DNA of 64,000 nucleotides from Sporofaciens musculi (GTDB lineage Bacteria; Bacillota; Clostridia; Lachnospirales; Lachnospiraceae). The notes beneath the pieces were generated by a model. The model worked only from the letters and a program-made list of their open reading frames with translations, was not told where the DNA came from and made no database searches. The DNA is taken from positions 1,922,501 through 1,986,500 of the forward strand of contig NZ_WUQX01000001.1 of assembly GCF_009830285.1 (NCBI RefSeq), written 5' to 3'. Positions 16,972-26,242 of this stretch are shown here, one piece after another. How positions within the stretch are numbered: the stretch's first letter is position 1; each line of letters opens with the position of its first letter. The position numbers and the translations under genes were made by a program.

Positions 16972-17844
16972 ATGGCTGTATTCCGGGTAGAAAAAACGAA
17001 GGACTTCACGATCATGTGCAACCACCATCTGCGCAATACGGAACTGTCCTTAAAGGCAAAGGGGCTTCTCTCCCTCATGCTGTCGCTGCCGGAAGATTGG
17101 GACTATACCACAAAGGGGCTCGCCCATATCTGTAAGGACGGTGTGGATTCAATCACCACCGCCCTGAAAGAACTGGAGCGGCACGGGTATCTCACCAGGC
17201 AGCGCCTCCGCTATGAGAATGGGCAGCTCGGAGATATTGAATATACCATCCATGAAAAGCCTGTAAACGCTGAAAAACAGGCTTTTCCACCTAAACGGGA
17301 AAATCCAAGACAGGTAAATCCAAAACAGGCAAAACCTGAACAGGCGGAACCTGGACAGGAAAATCCCGCACAATTAAATACTAATCCATTAAAAACTAAA
17401 AAATTAAAAACGGATATATCAAGGACCCATCAATCAATCTATCCGGCAGAGCCGGAGGCGGCAGGCCGCCCGGATGGGATGGATCGGATTGAGCTGATAG
17501 AGGCATACCGCGAGATCATCAAAGAAAATATTGAATATGACTGTATGGTCTCCCGGTATGGGAAAGAACGCCTGGACGAGACTATGGAGCTTATGCTTGA
17601 AGTGGTCTTATCCAAACGACCATATATCCGTATCGCCGGGGATGATTTTCCCAGGGAGGTGGTAAAGAGCCGTTTCCTGAAAATCAATTCCGGCCACTTG
17701 GAGTATGTCTTTGACTGTATCGACAGGAACACCACAAAAGTCGGGAATATCAAGGCATACCTGCTGGCGGCGCTGTATAATGCCCCGGCAACCATGGACA
17801 GTTATTACCGTGCCGAGGTCAACCATGACCTGTACGGCTGTTAG
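16972..17844 (+). CDS. Replication-initiator-like winged-helix protein (DUF6017-type)
   Basis: A 290-residue protein that begins with the typical ICE/plasmid winged-helix region (AVFRVEKTKDFTIMCNHHL, then LSLKAKGLLSLMLSLP). Such proteins are often annotated as replication initiator A or helix-turn-helix proteins. A proline/glutamine-rich linker at about residues 110-134 is encoded by five 15-bp repeats. The C-terminal half (LIEAYREIIKENIEYD) is like the DUF6017 or DnaB-helicase-interacting tail of related proteins. It likely starts replication of the excised ICE circle or assists it. It is followed by a strong UUCG-loop terminator. Confidence 0.75.
   Translation: MAVFRVEKTKDFTIMCNHHLRNTELSLKAKGLLSLMLSLPEDWDYTTKGLAHICKDGVDSITTALKELERHGYLTRQRLRYENGQLGDIEYTIHEKPVNAEKQAFPPKRENPRQVNPKQAKPEQAEPGQENPAQLNTNPLKTKKLKTDISRTHQSIYPAEPEAAGRPDGMDRIELIEAYREIIKENIEYDCMVSRYGKERLDETMELMLEVVLSKRPYIRIAGDDFPREVVKSRFLKINSGHLEYVFDCIDRNTTKVGNIKAYLLAALYNAPATMDSYYRAEVNHDLYGC
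17299..17373 (+). repeat. Five 15-bp tandem repeats inside the ICE rep-like gene
   Basis: Degenerate units such as GTAAATCCAAAACAG and GCAAAACCTGAACAG follow each other at 17299, 17314, 17329, 17344 and 17359. The period is a multiple of three and encodes a 5-residue repeat ending in Q. Tandem repeats inside a rep gene can serve as the initiator's binding site, but protein-level repetition is an equally good explanation here. Confidence 0.7.
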
Positions 17845-17865
17845 GCGCCTTCGGGTGCCTTTTTT
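17844..17865 (+). terminator. Terminator after the ICE rep-like gene
   Basis: GGCGCC (17844-17849), a TTCG tetraloop, GGTGCC (17854-17859) and six T. It overlaps the last base of the stop codon and may lower expression of the downstream accessory genes. Confidence 0.85.
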
Positions 17866-17916
17866 CACCACAGAAAGGAGGCGGGGCACGATGAAAAGAA
17901 ATACTGTGTCGGTACT

Positions 17917-18900
17917 ATGCCCGGCGTAACCAAAGAACAGATTCAGGCGGCGCGGGAGGCGGACCTGTTCGCATACCTGCAGTTCTATGAACCTGGGGTG
18001 CTGAAACGGGACGGGCCCAATTACCGGCACAAGGAACATGACAGCCTGGTCTATGTGACCGGAAAAAGGTATTGGTACTGGAACAGCCGGGGCCGGAGTA
18101 TCAACGCCCTGGATTACCTGATCCAGATTCGGGGCTATGGGCTGGTAGATGCGGTCCATACGCTGGCCGGCGGGGAAATCCAGCAGGCACCGGCCTATCG
18201 GAGTACAACAGTAACAGCCCATGTGCAGAAGGAACCGGAGAAGAAAAAATTTTCCCTCCCCTGGGCCAGACGGTGCGCCACTTCTGCCGTTTCCTATTTG
18301 CAGCGGCGCGGGATCAGTTCTAATATTATCAGCCGGTGTTTCCGGGAAGGGCTGTTCTATGAGGCACGGTATAAGGGCGAGCCTGTCTGTGTGTTTGTGG
18401 GAAAGGATGATGCGGGGAAAGCAAAGTTTGCCTGTATGCGGAGCATTACCGGCAGCCTCAGGAAAGATGTCTACGGCAGCGACAAGGAATACAGCTTCTG
18501 CTATCCACCGAAGAATCCGGGCAGCCGCCATGTGGCGGTCTTTGAGGCGCCCATTGACGCCCTCTCCCATGCCACACTGCAGGAATTAGAAGGCTGGAAA
18601 TGGGACGGCTATCGGCTGTCCCTGGGCGGCACTTCCCATGTGGCGCTGATTGCATTTTTGAAACGCCACCCGGAAATCCGGCGCGTCAGTCTCTACATGG
18701 ACAATGACCTTGGCGGCCTTAAAAATGCCAGGAGGATCAAGGCGATGCTCCATGAGGACCAGCGCTTTAAGCATATCCGGGTGGGGATCAACCCGCCCCG
18801 AACAGGCAAGGACTACAACGAAAAGCTGCTCTGCGCCAGGGAGCGCATAAAAGAGCGCCAACAACAAAGCCGCCATAGACAGGCGGCAATTTCTATTTAA
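17917..18900 (+). CDS. DUF3991 and TOPRIM domain protein
   Basis: A 327-residue protein of the primase/topoisomerase-like group common on mobile elements. The N-terminal DUF3991 region contains RDGPNYRHKEHDSLVY and GRSINALDYLIQIRG. The C-terminal TOPRIM fold shows the glutamate strand VAVFEAPIDALSHAT and the metal-binding RVSLYMDNDLGGLKNA. It probably acts in DNA processing or replication of the ICE. The ATG at 17917 lacks its own ribosome-binding site. The AGGAGG at 17877-17882 instead points to ATG 17891, which opens a 12-codon frame ending at 17929 across the real start, suggesting translational coupling or a lost frame. Confidence 0.85.
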   Translation: MPGVTKEQIQAAREADLFAYLQFYEPGVLKRDGPNYRHKEHDSLVYVTGKRYWYWNSRGRSINALDYLIQIRGYGLVDAVHTLAGGEIQQAPAYRSTTVTAHVQKEPEKKKFSLPWARRCATSAVSYLQRRGISSNIISRCFREGLFYEARYKGEPVCVFVGKDDAGKAKFACMRSITGSLRKDVYGSDKEYSFCYPPKNPGSRHVAVFEAPIDALSHATLQELEGWKWDGYRLSLGGTSHVALIAFLKRHPEIRRVSLYMDNDLGGLKNARRIKAMLHEDQRFKHIRVGINPPRTGKDYNEKLLCARERIKERQQQSRHRQAAISI

Positions 18901-18914
18901 GGAGGATTTTAGAA

Positions 18915-19199
18915 ATGATGAACACAGAGAACACGGCTTTACAGATGATCGCCGAAGCTGCCCGGTGCCCGGATTATGGCCCCGACATGGTTAAGGCGCT
19001 GATGAAAAAGCTGGATATGAACGAGAAAGGCTTTGCGCTTCTGATGAACGTCGCCCCTTCCACGGTCCGGCTCTGGACCAGCGGCGCCGCGCAGCCAAGC
19101 GGAACGGCTAGGCGGCTCATGCAGATTTACGAGACCGGGCCGGAGATTGTCGGCAAGATTGCCAGAGGGCAGCCGCCGGCAGATGGGAGAGATTCATAA
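18915..19199 (+). CDS. Small helix-turn-helix protein
   Basis: A 94-residue protein with a single XRE-like HTH (MKKLDMNEKGFALLMNVAPSTVRLWTSGAAQPSG). This form, with the WTSG segment, is common as a small regulator in clostridial ICEs. ATG 18915 follows AAGGAGG (18899-18905). The stop codon touches the start of the next gene, so the two are translated together. A role in regulating the ICE is likely but not shown. Confidence 0.8.
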   Translation: MMNTENTALQMIAEAARCPDYGPDMVKALMKKLDMNEKGFALLMNVAPSTVRLWTSGAAQPSGTARRLMQIYETGPEIVGKIARGQPPADGRDS

Positions 19200-19991
19200 A
19201 TGGCAGAGGAAAGGAAACAGACTGATTTAGGCACGGAAACGCCGATTGCGGAAAATGAACAGGTCAGGGCGCTGCTTGCACTCTTAAAAGAAAAAGATTC
19301 CCCCGCCTATGCAGACTTCGCAGAACTGATTGAATCTGTCACAGGGATGGAGAAACGTCTTTCCATAGCGGTCGGCGAGCTGGCGACTATGCGGGAGGAT
19401 TTGCAGAAAATGCAGGATCACTCCCTGAAAGCCTCACTCCAAAAGACCTGCAAAGCACTGGAAGGCAATATTTCCTCTATGCAGCAGAAATTATCAGGGC
19501 TAAAGGGAAAGATTGTTGCGGGCTGCAGGCATATCCTGGCGGATTTTAAGGAATGCGGTACCGTCGCTTTGAACGGGATTACCCATTTCCTTCACCTGAA
19601 ACCGGCGTTAGAGGCGATCCGTCAAGGGGCGGAAAACCACCAGCAGGCCAGCAGCCGGGCAATGGAGAGGATCGATGCTTTCGCGTCCGAGTACCATGAG
19701 GCAGGAAAACACCTGAAAAATATGCGCCTGGCGCTGATGGGAGAGGAACCGGTGCAGCAGGCAAAGACCGGCGGGGAGATTGCGCACTATGCCAAGGCCC
19801 CCTACCGTGCCAGCCGTGCGTGTATGGGAGCCATGAAGAAAAACGCAGAAAAGGCAATGGCTGCGCTGAAAAAACTGGAACAGGCAGCCGAGCGCCGTCC
19901 CTCCGTTTTGGAGTCCATGCGGGAACAGGCGGCGAAGCTGGAACCGGCAAAGAACCAGCCGGCACCTTCCCATGACAAAGGCAGCCGGTGA
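19200..19991 (+). CDS. Coiled-coil ICE accessory protein, possibly DUF6674
   Basis: A 263-residue, highly helical protein. Residues 45-110 form a probable coiled coil (TMREDLQKMQDHSLKASLQK), and the rest alternates helices rich in Ala, Lys and Glu. There are no catalytic motifs and no membrane segments. It starts directly at the stop of the HTH gene. Proteins like this occur in the accessory block of CTn-type elements. The DUF6674 label is from memory of such neighbours and is not certain. Function unknown. Confidence 0.65.
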   Translation: MAEERKQTDLGTETPIAENEQVRALLALLKEKDSPAYADFAELIESVTGMEKRLSIAVGELATMREDLQKMQDHSLKASLQKTCKALEGNISSMQQKLSGLKGKIVAGCRHILADFKECGTVALNGITHFLHLKPALEAIRQGAENHQQASSRAMERIDAFASEYHEAGKHLKNMRLALMGEEPVQQAKTGGEIAHYAKAPYRASRACMGAMKKNAEKAMAALKKLEQAAERRPSVLESMREQAAKLEPAKNQPAPSHDKGSR

Positions 19992-20020
19992 TAAAAACAG
20001 AATGAAGGGAGGAAATCAAA

Positions 20021-20917
20021 TTGAAACAGGAACAACTTCCGCAGATTCACTTAGTCCGTGATACGGATTTAGGCGTATTTGCCTATGAGCTTCATATCCT
20101 GGCCGGTGATTTTCTGCGGGAAAGTGAATTCAATCTGCGCTCACTGGCAGCCAACACCGGGCCGGATTCTATCACTATCATGGGAAAAAAACACATATGG
20201 TTCGCTGATGCCCTGTCTGCCTACTATCCCACAGGAGAGCTTTACCGGGTGGCCGCCATGACGGAATACCCCGGTGCCAGGGCTTTCCTGTTCCACACGG
20301 AGCGTAAGGAGGACGGACGGCTGTACGGGGATGTCCTGATGATGGACCTTGACACGCTGCGGCAGGACATAGAAAGGAATACCCTCTACCCTTACGGCGT
20401 CAGCATGGAATACCGGGACGGCACGAAGGCGGAGGCAGGCATTGAAAAATGGGAGGCGATGGAACTGTACCAAAAGGACGCCCTAAAAAATTGGCGCTAT
20501 CTCTATGCGCCGGAGCAGGTGACAGAATGGCAGCACTCCTATCTGGACAGATTCAGCCAGTGGAGGGAGCAGGCATTTTCCTATATGCCCCAGGATTTGG
20601 AGGAACGGCTGAATACGGAATATATGCTTGCGGCAGAGAACCCGGACACGGATATGTACCGCATACCGCTGGGGACAGCCAAGCAGATGCTCCTTGACGG
20701 CGATCCGGTCTACCGCCTCTTTCCCGGAGGACCGGAAAAAGTCGCGCCCATTGCGGCGGTCACAGGACTCTGGTATGAGTTTTACCGGGAGTTCGCCGTT
20801 ACACCGGAGGATTTGGGCGCGCTTGACCGATTGGTCCGAAGGGAGACGGACCGGATCATGGGAATACGCCCGCAGCCTGATAAATCACAGGAACGCCGCC
20901 CTTCCCCGGAGCGGTGA
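20021..20917 (+). CDS. Unrecognised ICE accessory protein
   Basis: A 298-residue soluble protein starting with TTG at 20021 behind GAAGGGAGG. Visible features are an N-terminal mixed alpha/beta part (VRDTDLGVFAYELHILAGDF) and an aromatic-rich centre (NWRYLYAPEQVTEWQHSYLDRF). It lies between the coiled-coil protein and the LPD1 protein and is presumably co-expressed with them. I do not recognise a family. The setting among proteins thought to counter host defences or modulate establishment gives only a weak hint. Confidence 0.65.
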   Translation: MKQEQLPQIHLVRDTDLGVFAYELHILAGDFLRESEFNLRSLAANTGPDSITIMGKKHIWFADALSAYYPTGELYRVAAMTEYPGARAFLFHTERKEDGRLYGDVLMMDLDTLRQDIERNTLYPYGVSMEYRDGTKAEAGIEKWEAMELYQKDALKNWRYLYAPEQVTEWQHSYLDRFSQWREQAFSYMPQDLEERLNTEYMLAAENPDTDMYRIPLGTAKQMLLDGDPVYRLFPGGPEKVAPIAAVTGLWYEFYREFAVTPEDLGALDRLVRRETDRIMGIRPQPDKSQERRPSPER

Positions 20918-20947
20918 TTTTTTATGACAGACTGGAGGTGATAAGGA

Positions 20948-22972
20948 TTGGCGGATAACATACAGCATGAAGATTTCGGGGAAAAGATCGGCGGCGCAAA
21001 AAAAGATTTATGGAAGGACCGTGGGCTCGATGTGAACGATCTGGACGTCATGAATGAGCGTGAAGCCGAAAAATTCGTAAAAAAGGATAATATCTGGAAG
21101 AAACCGGATTATACGGCCATGCTTGATGACGGGATTCCCCTTGGCGTGGTCTATTTTATCAAAAAGGCGAGGGACGGGCTGAACGCCTCCCCGCAGTATT
21201 ACCGCAGGGACGACACGCCGGAGAAGCGCCTTGCAAGACAGAAAGAATATATCCAGACGGTACGGGAGCTGCAAAGCGTGGTCTCGGAGGTGCGCACCGT
21301 GGAGGACGCAATGGAGGTCTATGACCGTTTCTTTGTGGAGAACGGGTATCTGGAGCAGGTGCAGGGCTGGGGCAGCGGCATCCATTACCAGGCGACGGAG
21401 AAGGGCAGGGAGAACCCGGCTATTACAAACAAGCTGTCCAATGCCCTGATGGTCCACTCGGAGAGGTATTTTGAGCGGAATTTCACACAGAAAGCGCAGA
21501 AGGAGCAGTTTGGCGTTTCCAAAGACCAGAAGGTGCCGAAAGGTTATGCGATCCATTTCAACGATGGGAAGAATACTTATTCCAAAAATAATGACTGGAA
21601 ACCTGATACCTGGTATGTGACGAAGGGCTATTCCATCTTACAGACAAGTTTTGAATCGCGGGAGGCTGCCCTGAAATGGGTGCAGGAGCTGGCGAAAGGC
21701 CGAAGCAAAAGCGGAAAGACACGGTTTGTGCCTCCCCAGCTCTCCCATGTGCAGCGGACCGGGCCGGATTACAGGAATGGCGCGGAGATCACCGGGCAGC
21801 ACTACCTTGATACCTTCGGATTCCGCGGCGGAGAGTTCGGGAACTGGATGAACCAGAATGACCGGCAGGCTTCCCTCAACATGGGTTTTGAAGCGCTCAA
21901 GGATTTGGCGGCAGCCCTGCAGGTCAGCGATAAAGATATTGCCTATCAGGGAACGCTTGCCATCGCTTTCGGTGCCAGGGGCAGCGGCAACGCCGCGGCC
22001 CATTATGAGCCGCTTCGCAAGGTCATCAACCTTACGAAGATGCACGGGGCTGGTTCCCTGGCACATGAATGGTGGCATGGACTTGACGATTACCTTGGCG
22101 TAAAAATAGGTGCCAAGGGTTTCCTTTCTGAACAGCCCCGCCTCTATGCCCCATTCCAGAAGCTGATTGAAACCATGAAATATAAACCAGAGACACCGGA
22201 GCAGGCGGCGGCCCGTACCGAAGCACAGACGGAACGCACCCGGAAAAATGCGGCAAGCTGGCTGGATTCTGCGGTGCTCGGTTCCCTGAAACGGCATGGC
22301 AATGAGGCACAGATGGAAGCCTATGCAGTTCTCAGGGAGGCTTTTTTGTCCGGCGAGACCGGCTCCGTGGAACAGATCAACGCCCTTAAGAAGTCTGTCA
22401 CCGGGCGGGTGATCCCCAAAAATGAGCGGGAACGGCTGGAAATATTCGAGCACATGCTGTCCGGGATGCAGATGCAGGAGGCACCGCAGATTGGACGGGT
22501 GGAAACCGATTTTTACCGGAATTCCGTGCGGATGGGTAAGGAATGTGAAAAGGACGGCGGTTATTGGGACAGCAACACGGAAATGACCGCCAGGGCCTTT
22601 GCCTGTTACATCAAAGATAAGCTGCCTTATCAATCAGATTACTTAGCGGGCCACGCAGATTGTGCCGTTACCTTCGTGACAGATAAAAGTGGAGAAATGG
22701 AAATCTTGAAAGCCTTCCCAGAGGGAGAGGAACGCAGAGCCATCAATGCGGTATTTGACGAAATTGTGGCGGACCTGAAACGGGAGCAGATACTTACCCA
22801 TTCGGATGTGACGCTTCCCCTTCCGGTGCAGCCGTTGGCGGAGAATGAGCAGATTTCCATATTTACGGCAGAGAGGCCTTCGGTCATGGCGCAGCTTGCA
22901 GCGGCAAAGCCGGCAGAAAAAACGACCCCGGCACAGGCGGCCCCGAAAAAGAGCCATGCGCCGGAGATTTAA
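20948..22972 (+). CDS. Large polyvalent protein with LPD1 zinc-metallopeptidase-like domain
   Basis: A 674-residue protein. The centre (about 360-390) shows HEWWHGLDDYLG, an HExxH zinc-peptidase motif of the kind seen in LPD1 domains, which are often fused into large polyvalent proteins of phages and ICEs. The N-terminal half includes two related SKNNDW segments. Such proteins are thought to enter or act in the recipient to protect the incoming DNA, but direct evidence is sparse. It starts with TTG at 20948 after GGAGGTGATAAG. Complete and intact. Confidence 0.7.
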   Translation: MADNIQHEDFGEKIGGAKKDLWKDRGLDVNDLDVMNEREAEKFVKKDNIWKKPDYTAMLDDGIPLGVVYFIKKARDGLNASPQYYRRDDTPEKRLARQKEYIQTVRELQSVVSEVRTVEDAMEVYDRFFVENGYLEQVQGWGSGIHYQATEKGRENPAITNKLSNALMVHSERYFERNFTQKAQKEQFGVSKDQKVPKGYAIHFNDGKNTYSKNNDWKPDTWYVTKGYSILQTSFESREAALKWVQELAKGRSKSGKTRFVPPQLSHVQRTGPDYRNGAEITGQHYLDTFGFRGGEFGNWMNQNDRQASLNMGFEALKDLAAALQVSDKDIAYQGTLAIAFGARGSGNAAAHYEPLRKVINLTKMHGAGSLAHEWWHGLDDYLGVKIGAKGFLSEQPRLYAPFQKLIETMKYKPETPEQAAARTEAQTERTRKNAASWLDSAVLGSLKRHGNEAQMEAYAVLREAFLSGETGSVEQINALKKSVTGRVIPKNERERLEIFEHMLSGMQMQEAPQIGRVETDFYRNSVRMGKECEKDGGYWDSNTEMTARAFACYIKDKLPYQSDYLAGHADCAVTFVTDKSGEMEILKAFPEGEERRAINAVFDEIVADLKREQILTHSDVTLPLPVQPLAENEQISIFTAERPSVMAQLAAAKPAEKTTPAQAAPKKSHAPEI

Positions 22973-22985
22973 GGAGGTGGAAGGA

Positions 22986-23813
22986 TTGGAGGAAAACAAA
23001 GATTACCGGGTTCACCGCTCCGGGGATCTGTCGGAAGGCTACAAGCTGCAGGTGGAACATGCGGTATCATGTGAGAACATAGATATTTCACCGTTGATTG
23101 CACAAGGGGCAGAAACGATACAGGCCATGCGCCAGGACAGCATTGAGGGAGAAAAGAAAGCCTATGACATCGTAGTGGCTGCAGCAAAGCAATGGGAACA
23201 GCAGGCGGCGACCACGCAGCGGCTTGACCGGGCACTGGCATACTTACGCACCCCGGAGGTAAAGCATACAGGGAACAGTTGGCAGCCCTTTTCAAACAAC
23301 AATGACTGGATGGAGATCAGCAACCGGGTCTATAAGATGTTCTGCCGGATCAGGGAAGAAACCAGATATGACAGGGCGGCAGGGCGGAGCGTCCCGGCTG
23401 CCTGGTATGTGACCTGGGATTTGTATTTGAATTCGCCCAGGGAAGGCTACAGCATCCATCTTGCAGGGCAGGACAAGAAACGCTATACGGACAAAGCCGC
23501 TGCCGTGAAGTATCTGGATGGGCGGAAGAAAGCCTATTCCCATCTGTTCGCGGAAATTTCGCCGCCTGTCCCCAAAGAGCATGAGAACTGTTTTACAGTC
23601 TATGGAGTGCTTCTCCCCGGATATAGTGTTGAGGGCCGGGAGCAGGAAAAAGCAGGGCATACCACCGCTGGCATTTCGGAGGGCGGTATTTCTGCGCCCG
23701 GAAAAGAAGAAAAGCCTTCCGTGCTGGGAAAGCTGTCTGCGGCGAGGGAGCAGGAAAAGGCTGCGGCGGAGCCGAAGGCGCCAACTAAAAAGAAGGAGGA
23801 TATGCAGATTTGA
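22986..23813 (+). CDS. LPD-type accessory protein related to its upstream neighbour
   Basis: A 275-residue protein. Residues 95-210 contain SWQPFSNNNDWMEISN and AAWYVTWDLYLNSP, which echo the KNNDW and TWYVTKGYSI segments of the 20948-22972 protein, so the two may share a domain. The C-terminal 60 residues are lysine- and alanine-rich and probably disordered. The TTG at 22986 is chosen because AAGGAGG (22971-22977) precedes it. The end overlaps the next start by four bases. Function unknown. Confidence 0.65.
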   Translation: MEENKDYRVHRSGDLSEGYKLQVEHAVSCENIDISPLIAQGAETIQAMRQDSIEGEKKAYDIVVAAAKQWEQQAATTQRLDRALAYLRTPEVKHTGNSWQPFSNNNDWMEISNRVYKMFCRIREETRYDRAAGRSVPAAWYVTWDLYLNSPREGYSIHLAGQDKKRYTDKAAAVKYLDGRKKAYSHLFAEISPPVPKEHENCFTVYGVLLPGYSVEGREQEKAGHTTAGISEGGISAPGKEEKPSVLGKLSAAREQEKAAAEPKAPTKKKEDMQI

Positions 23814-24913
23814 AAGTGTTGATGATAGAGCCTGGGAAAGCGCCTTATGAGGCCGAGCTTGACGGGAGCCTTGAATCCATGCAGGAGGCAGTCGGGGGAG
23901 GCATAGAGGGCTACTACCCTTATGCGGAACCTGTTGCGATTGTCTGCAATGATGAAGGGAAAATAAACGGGCTGCCCCTGAACAGGGCAATTTATAATGA
24001 GGACGGCGAAATGATTGAGATCATGGCGGGCACCTTTTTCATGGCTGGTCTCGGTGAGGAAAGTTTTACCGACCTTCCCGATTACTTTATGGATCAGTAT
24101 AAGGAACAGTTCAAATACCCGGAAAAATTTTACCGGCTGGCGGGTGAGATTATTGCGGTGAAGCAGCCCCTCCCGCCAGAGGAAAAGCAGCAGCCGGCCC
24201 CTGTCATGGAGAAACCAGACGGGGACGATATAAGGCTTGACGAATCCACGAACCTGGCTTTCGACCTGGATGAATTTTTCAGGCAGAACAGCGGGGCCTA
24301 TGCAGACCTGTACCTGGATTCCCATGCAGAGAAAGAGCGCATGGCGGACGAGTTGCTTTCAGGAGATACCGGAAAAATCCGCATGAGGCTGGCGGCATTT
24401 GAGCGTGAGGAACACATGGAGGGAGAAACAGCGCCGCTTTTAGCGCGTATTTCTTCCTATGAAAAAGAGTACGGGATCAGCACTTATTCTATTTATCAGC
24501 TTGACTTATCGGACAATACAGATAACCTCCGTTTTATGTCCCTGGACTGGCTGGAAAGTAAAGGGCTTTCCGTGGATCGGGATCATTACCAGATGGTCTA
24601 TGCAATGCAGCGGGAACCGGGCGAAACACTGGAGGATATTTACAGGCGGTTCAATATCGACCACCCGGAAGATTTCAGGGGCCATTCCCTTTCCGTTTCC
24701 GATGTGGTGGTCCTGCATGAGAATGGTGTGGACGCCGCATATTACATGGACAGTATCGGCTTCAAGGAGCTGCCGGGCTTCTTCGGTGCAGATGCGCCGG
24801 AGGCGAAACAGGATGTTTCGGTGCGGAAACAGCTTGACAATGCGAGGAAACAGGCGGCACAGACAGAGCCGAAAATATCGGATAAAAGGCCCAGAGAGCC
24901 GGAAAGGAGCTGA
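23810..24913 (+). CDS. DUF3846 and YodL-domain protein
   Basis: A 367-residue protein. The N terminus (KVLMIEPGKAPYEAELDGSL, EGYYPYAEPVAIVCNDEGK) is a DUF3846 domain. Residues 210-325 match the YodL type often seen in ICE proteins (YSIYQLDLSDN, LSVDRDHYQMVY, HSLSVSDVVVLHENG). The C terminus is charged and disordered. The TTG start at 23810 overlaps the previous stop, with AAGAAGGAGG upstream. These domains are frequent in CTn accessory blocks, and no biochemical function is established. Confidence 0.75.
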   Translation: MKVLMIEPGKAPYEAELDGSLESMQEAVGGGIEGYYPYAEPVAIVCNDEGKINGLPLNRAIYNEDGEMIEIMAGTFFMAGLGEESFTDLPDYFMDQYKEQFKYPEKFYRLAGEIIAVKQPLPPEEKQQPAPVMEKPDGDDIRLDESTNLAFDLDEFFRQNSGAYADLYLDSHAEKERMADELLSGDTGKIRMRLAAFEREEHMEGETAPLLARISSYEKEYGISTYSIYQLDLSDNTDNLRFMSLDWLESKGLSVDRDHYQMVYAMQREPGETLEDIYRRFNIDHPEDFRGHSLSVSDVVVLHENGVDAAYYMDSIGFKELPGFFGADAPEAKQDVSVRKQLDNARKQAAQTEPKISDKRPREPERS

Positions 24914-24919
24914 TAGCTT

Positions 24920-25720
24920 ATGCTGATGGCAGTGGAAGGCTCCTATGCGCTGATGGTGCAGCCGGACGATATTTTGATCTCTCCCCGTGAGGTAGACGAA
25001 CATTTTGGGACAATGGCCTGCTTCCACTCCCGTTATGCGCTGGGTGACAGCCACAATTACATGGATAAAGATGATTTTCTGCGGGAGATGTATTTAGATA
25101 CCGTGGGGCATGATGAAGCGGGTCTGAAACGCTATGAACACATGGTGAACATTGTGAGCAGCCGGTTCCGGCACGGTCCAAAGACGGAGGAACGGGCGGT
25201 TGATGACGCCATGCTGAAGGTGATCTCCGAAAAATACATTACGCTGCCCCTTTATCTGATGGATCACAGCGGCCTTGCCATGCAGACCACAAGTTTCAAT
25301 GATCCCTGGGACAGCGGGCAGGTGGGATGGATTTATGTTTCCAAAGAGGATGCGCTGAAGGAATTTTGCGGCCAAAAAATGACCGGCGCCCTTCGGAAAA
25401 AGGCGGAGGATCTGATGCGCAGCGAAGTGGCCGCTTATGATTCCTACCTGCGGGGCGAGTGCTACGGCTTTGAGCTTTATAAAAACGGCGAGCTTATGGA
25501 TAGCTGCTGGGGCTTCACGGGCGACCTGGACGATGCCTGTAAGGATATGGCTGAATATATCCCGGAGGGCTGTAAGGATATGGTGACGCATTTAGAGGAA
25601 CAGAGCCACCCGGCGACCATCATTAAAACGCTTCTGAAACATGCGAAAATCCAGGTGGATCAGGCGGCAAAAGCCTTTGAACATGCCCCGCGCCAGCAGG
25701 TGATCGGGGATGTCCGTTAA
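24920..25720 (+). CDS. Conserved ICE accessory protein of unknown function
   Basis: A 266-residue soluble protein, last gene of the accessory block. Its middle has PLYLMDHSGLAMQT and FNDPWDSGQVGWIYVSKEDA, its later part GECYGFELYKNGELMDSCWGF, and it ends with a helical tail. I cannot assign a family with confidence. Similar proteins occur next to PcfB in clostridial ICEs. ATG 24920 follows AAAGGAG by 10 bases. Confidence 0.65.
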   Translation: MLMAVEGSYALMVQPDDILISPREVDEHFGTMACFHSRYALGDSHNYMDKDDFLREMYLDTVGHDEAGLKRYEHMVNIVSSRFRHGPKTEERAVDDAMLKVISEKYITLPLYLMDHSGLAMQTTSFNDPWDSGQVGWIYVSKEDALKEFCGQKMTGALRKKAEDLMRSEVAAYDSYLRGECYGFELYKNGELMDSCWGFTGDLDDACKDMAEYIPEGCKDMVTHLEEQSHPATIIKTLLKHAKIQVDQAAKAFEHAPRQQVIGDVR

Positions 25721-25771
25721 ACAGGTATTTCCTATTTATATTTACAGATTTTATCAGGAAGGAGGATGCAC

Positions 25772-26242
25772 ATGCAGGAAGAATTGGAACAGCGGACCGT
25801 TTCGGTCTCCATCCAGGCGGCGAAGCTGTCCGGGCGGGTGCTGCGGTCTGCGATTGCCACGGTACTCCGTAAAATGGAACAGGAACGCACTACCCCGAAA
25901 GTCGGGCAAAACAGTATGAAACGGCTGACCTACAAAGACCCCGGAGTCAATACCATTGAAGTGTCTGGCAGAATCCGCTCCTTTGAGCGGTATGCTCGGA
26001 AACACCAAGTCCGCTACCATATAGAAAAAGAGTTGGGGACCGATCCCCCGAAGTGGACGGTCTATTTCAAAGCGAACCAGGCGGACGCGCTGACAGCAGC
26101 CTTTAAGGAATATACCCAAAAAGACCTTGCCCGGAGCACCAGGCCGTCGCTGCTCTCCCAGCTTCATAAATTCAAGGAGCTGGCGCAGGCGCTTGGCCGT
26201 GACCGGGTAAAGAACAAGGAACACGGAGGGCCGGAACGATGA
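25772..26242 (+). CDS. pcfB: PcfB family conjugation protein
   Basis: A 156-residue protein matching the PcfB family, named from the enterococcal pCF10 transfer region. It starts QEELEQRTVSVSIQAAKLSG and includes GQNSMKRLTYKDPG. PcfB-like proteins work beside the coupling protein and may link the relaxosome to it. ATG 25772 is preferred over ATG 25766, which sits inside the AGGAAGGAGG site. The stop overlaps the coupling-protein start as ATGA, so both are co-translated. Confidence 0.88.
   Translation: MQEELEQRTVSVSIQAAKLSGRVLRSAIATVLRKMEQERTTPKVGQNSMKRLTYKDPGVNTIEVSGRIRSFERYARKHQVRYHIEKELGTDPPKWTVYFKANQADALTAAFKEYTQKDLARSTRPSLLSQLHKFKELAQALGRDRVKNKEHGGPER

Noticed and set aside
17299..17373. 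Short CRISPR-like array
   Set aside because: The repeats are contiguous, 15 bp, without spacers, and lie within a reading frame.
21638..22633. 331-codon frame on the minus strand inside the LPD1 gene
   Set aside because: Antisense to a coding gene with strong codon bias that leaves the opposite strand open; no homology features.
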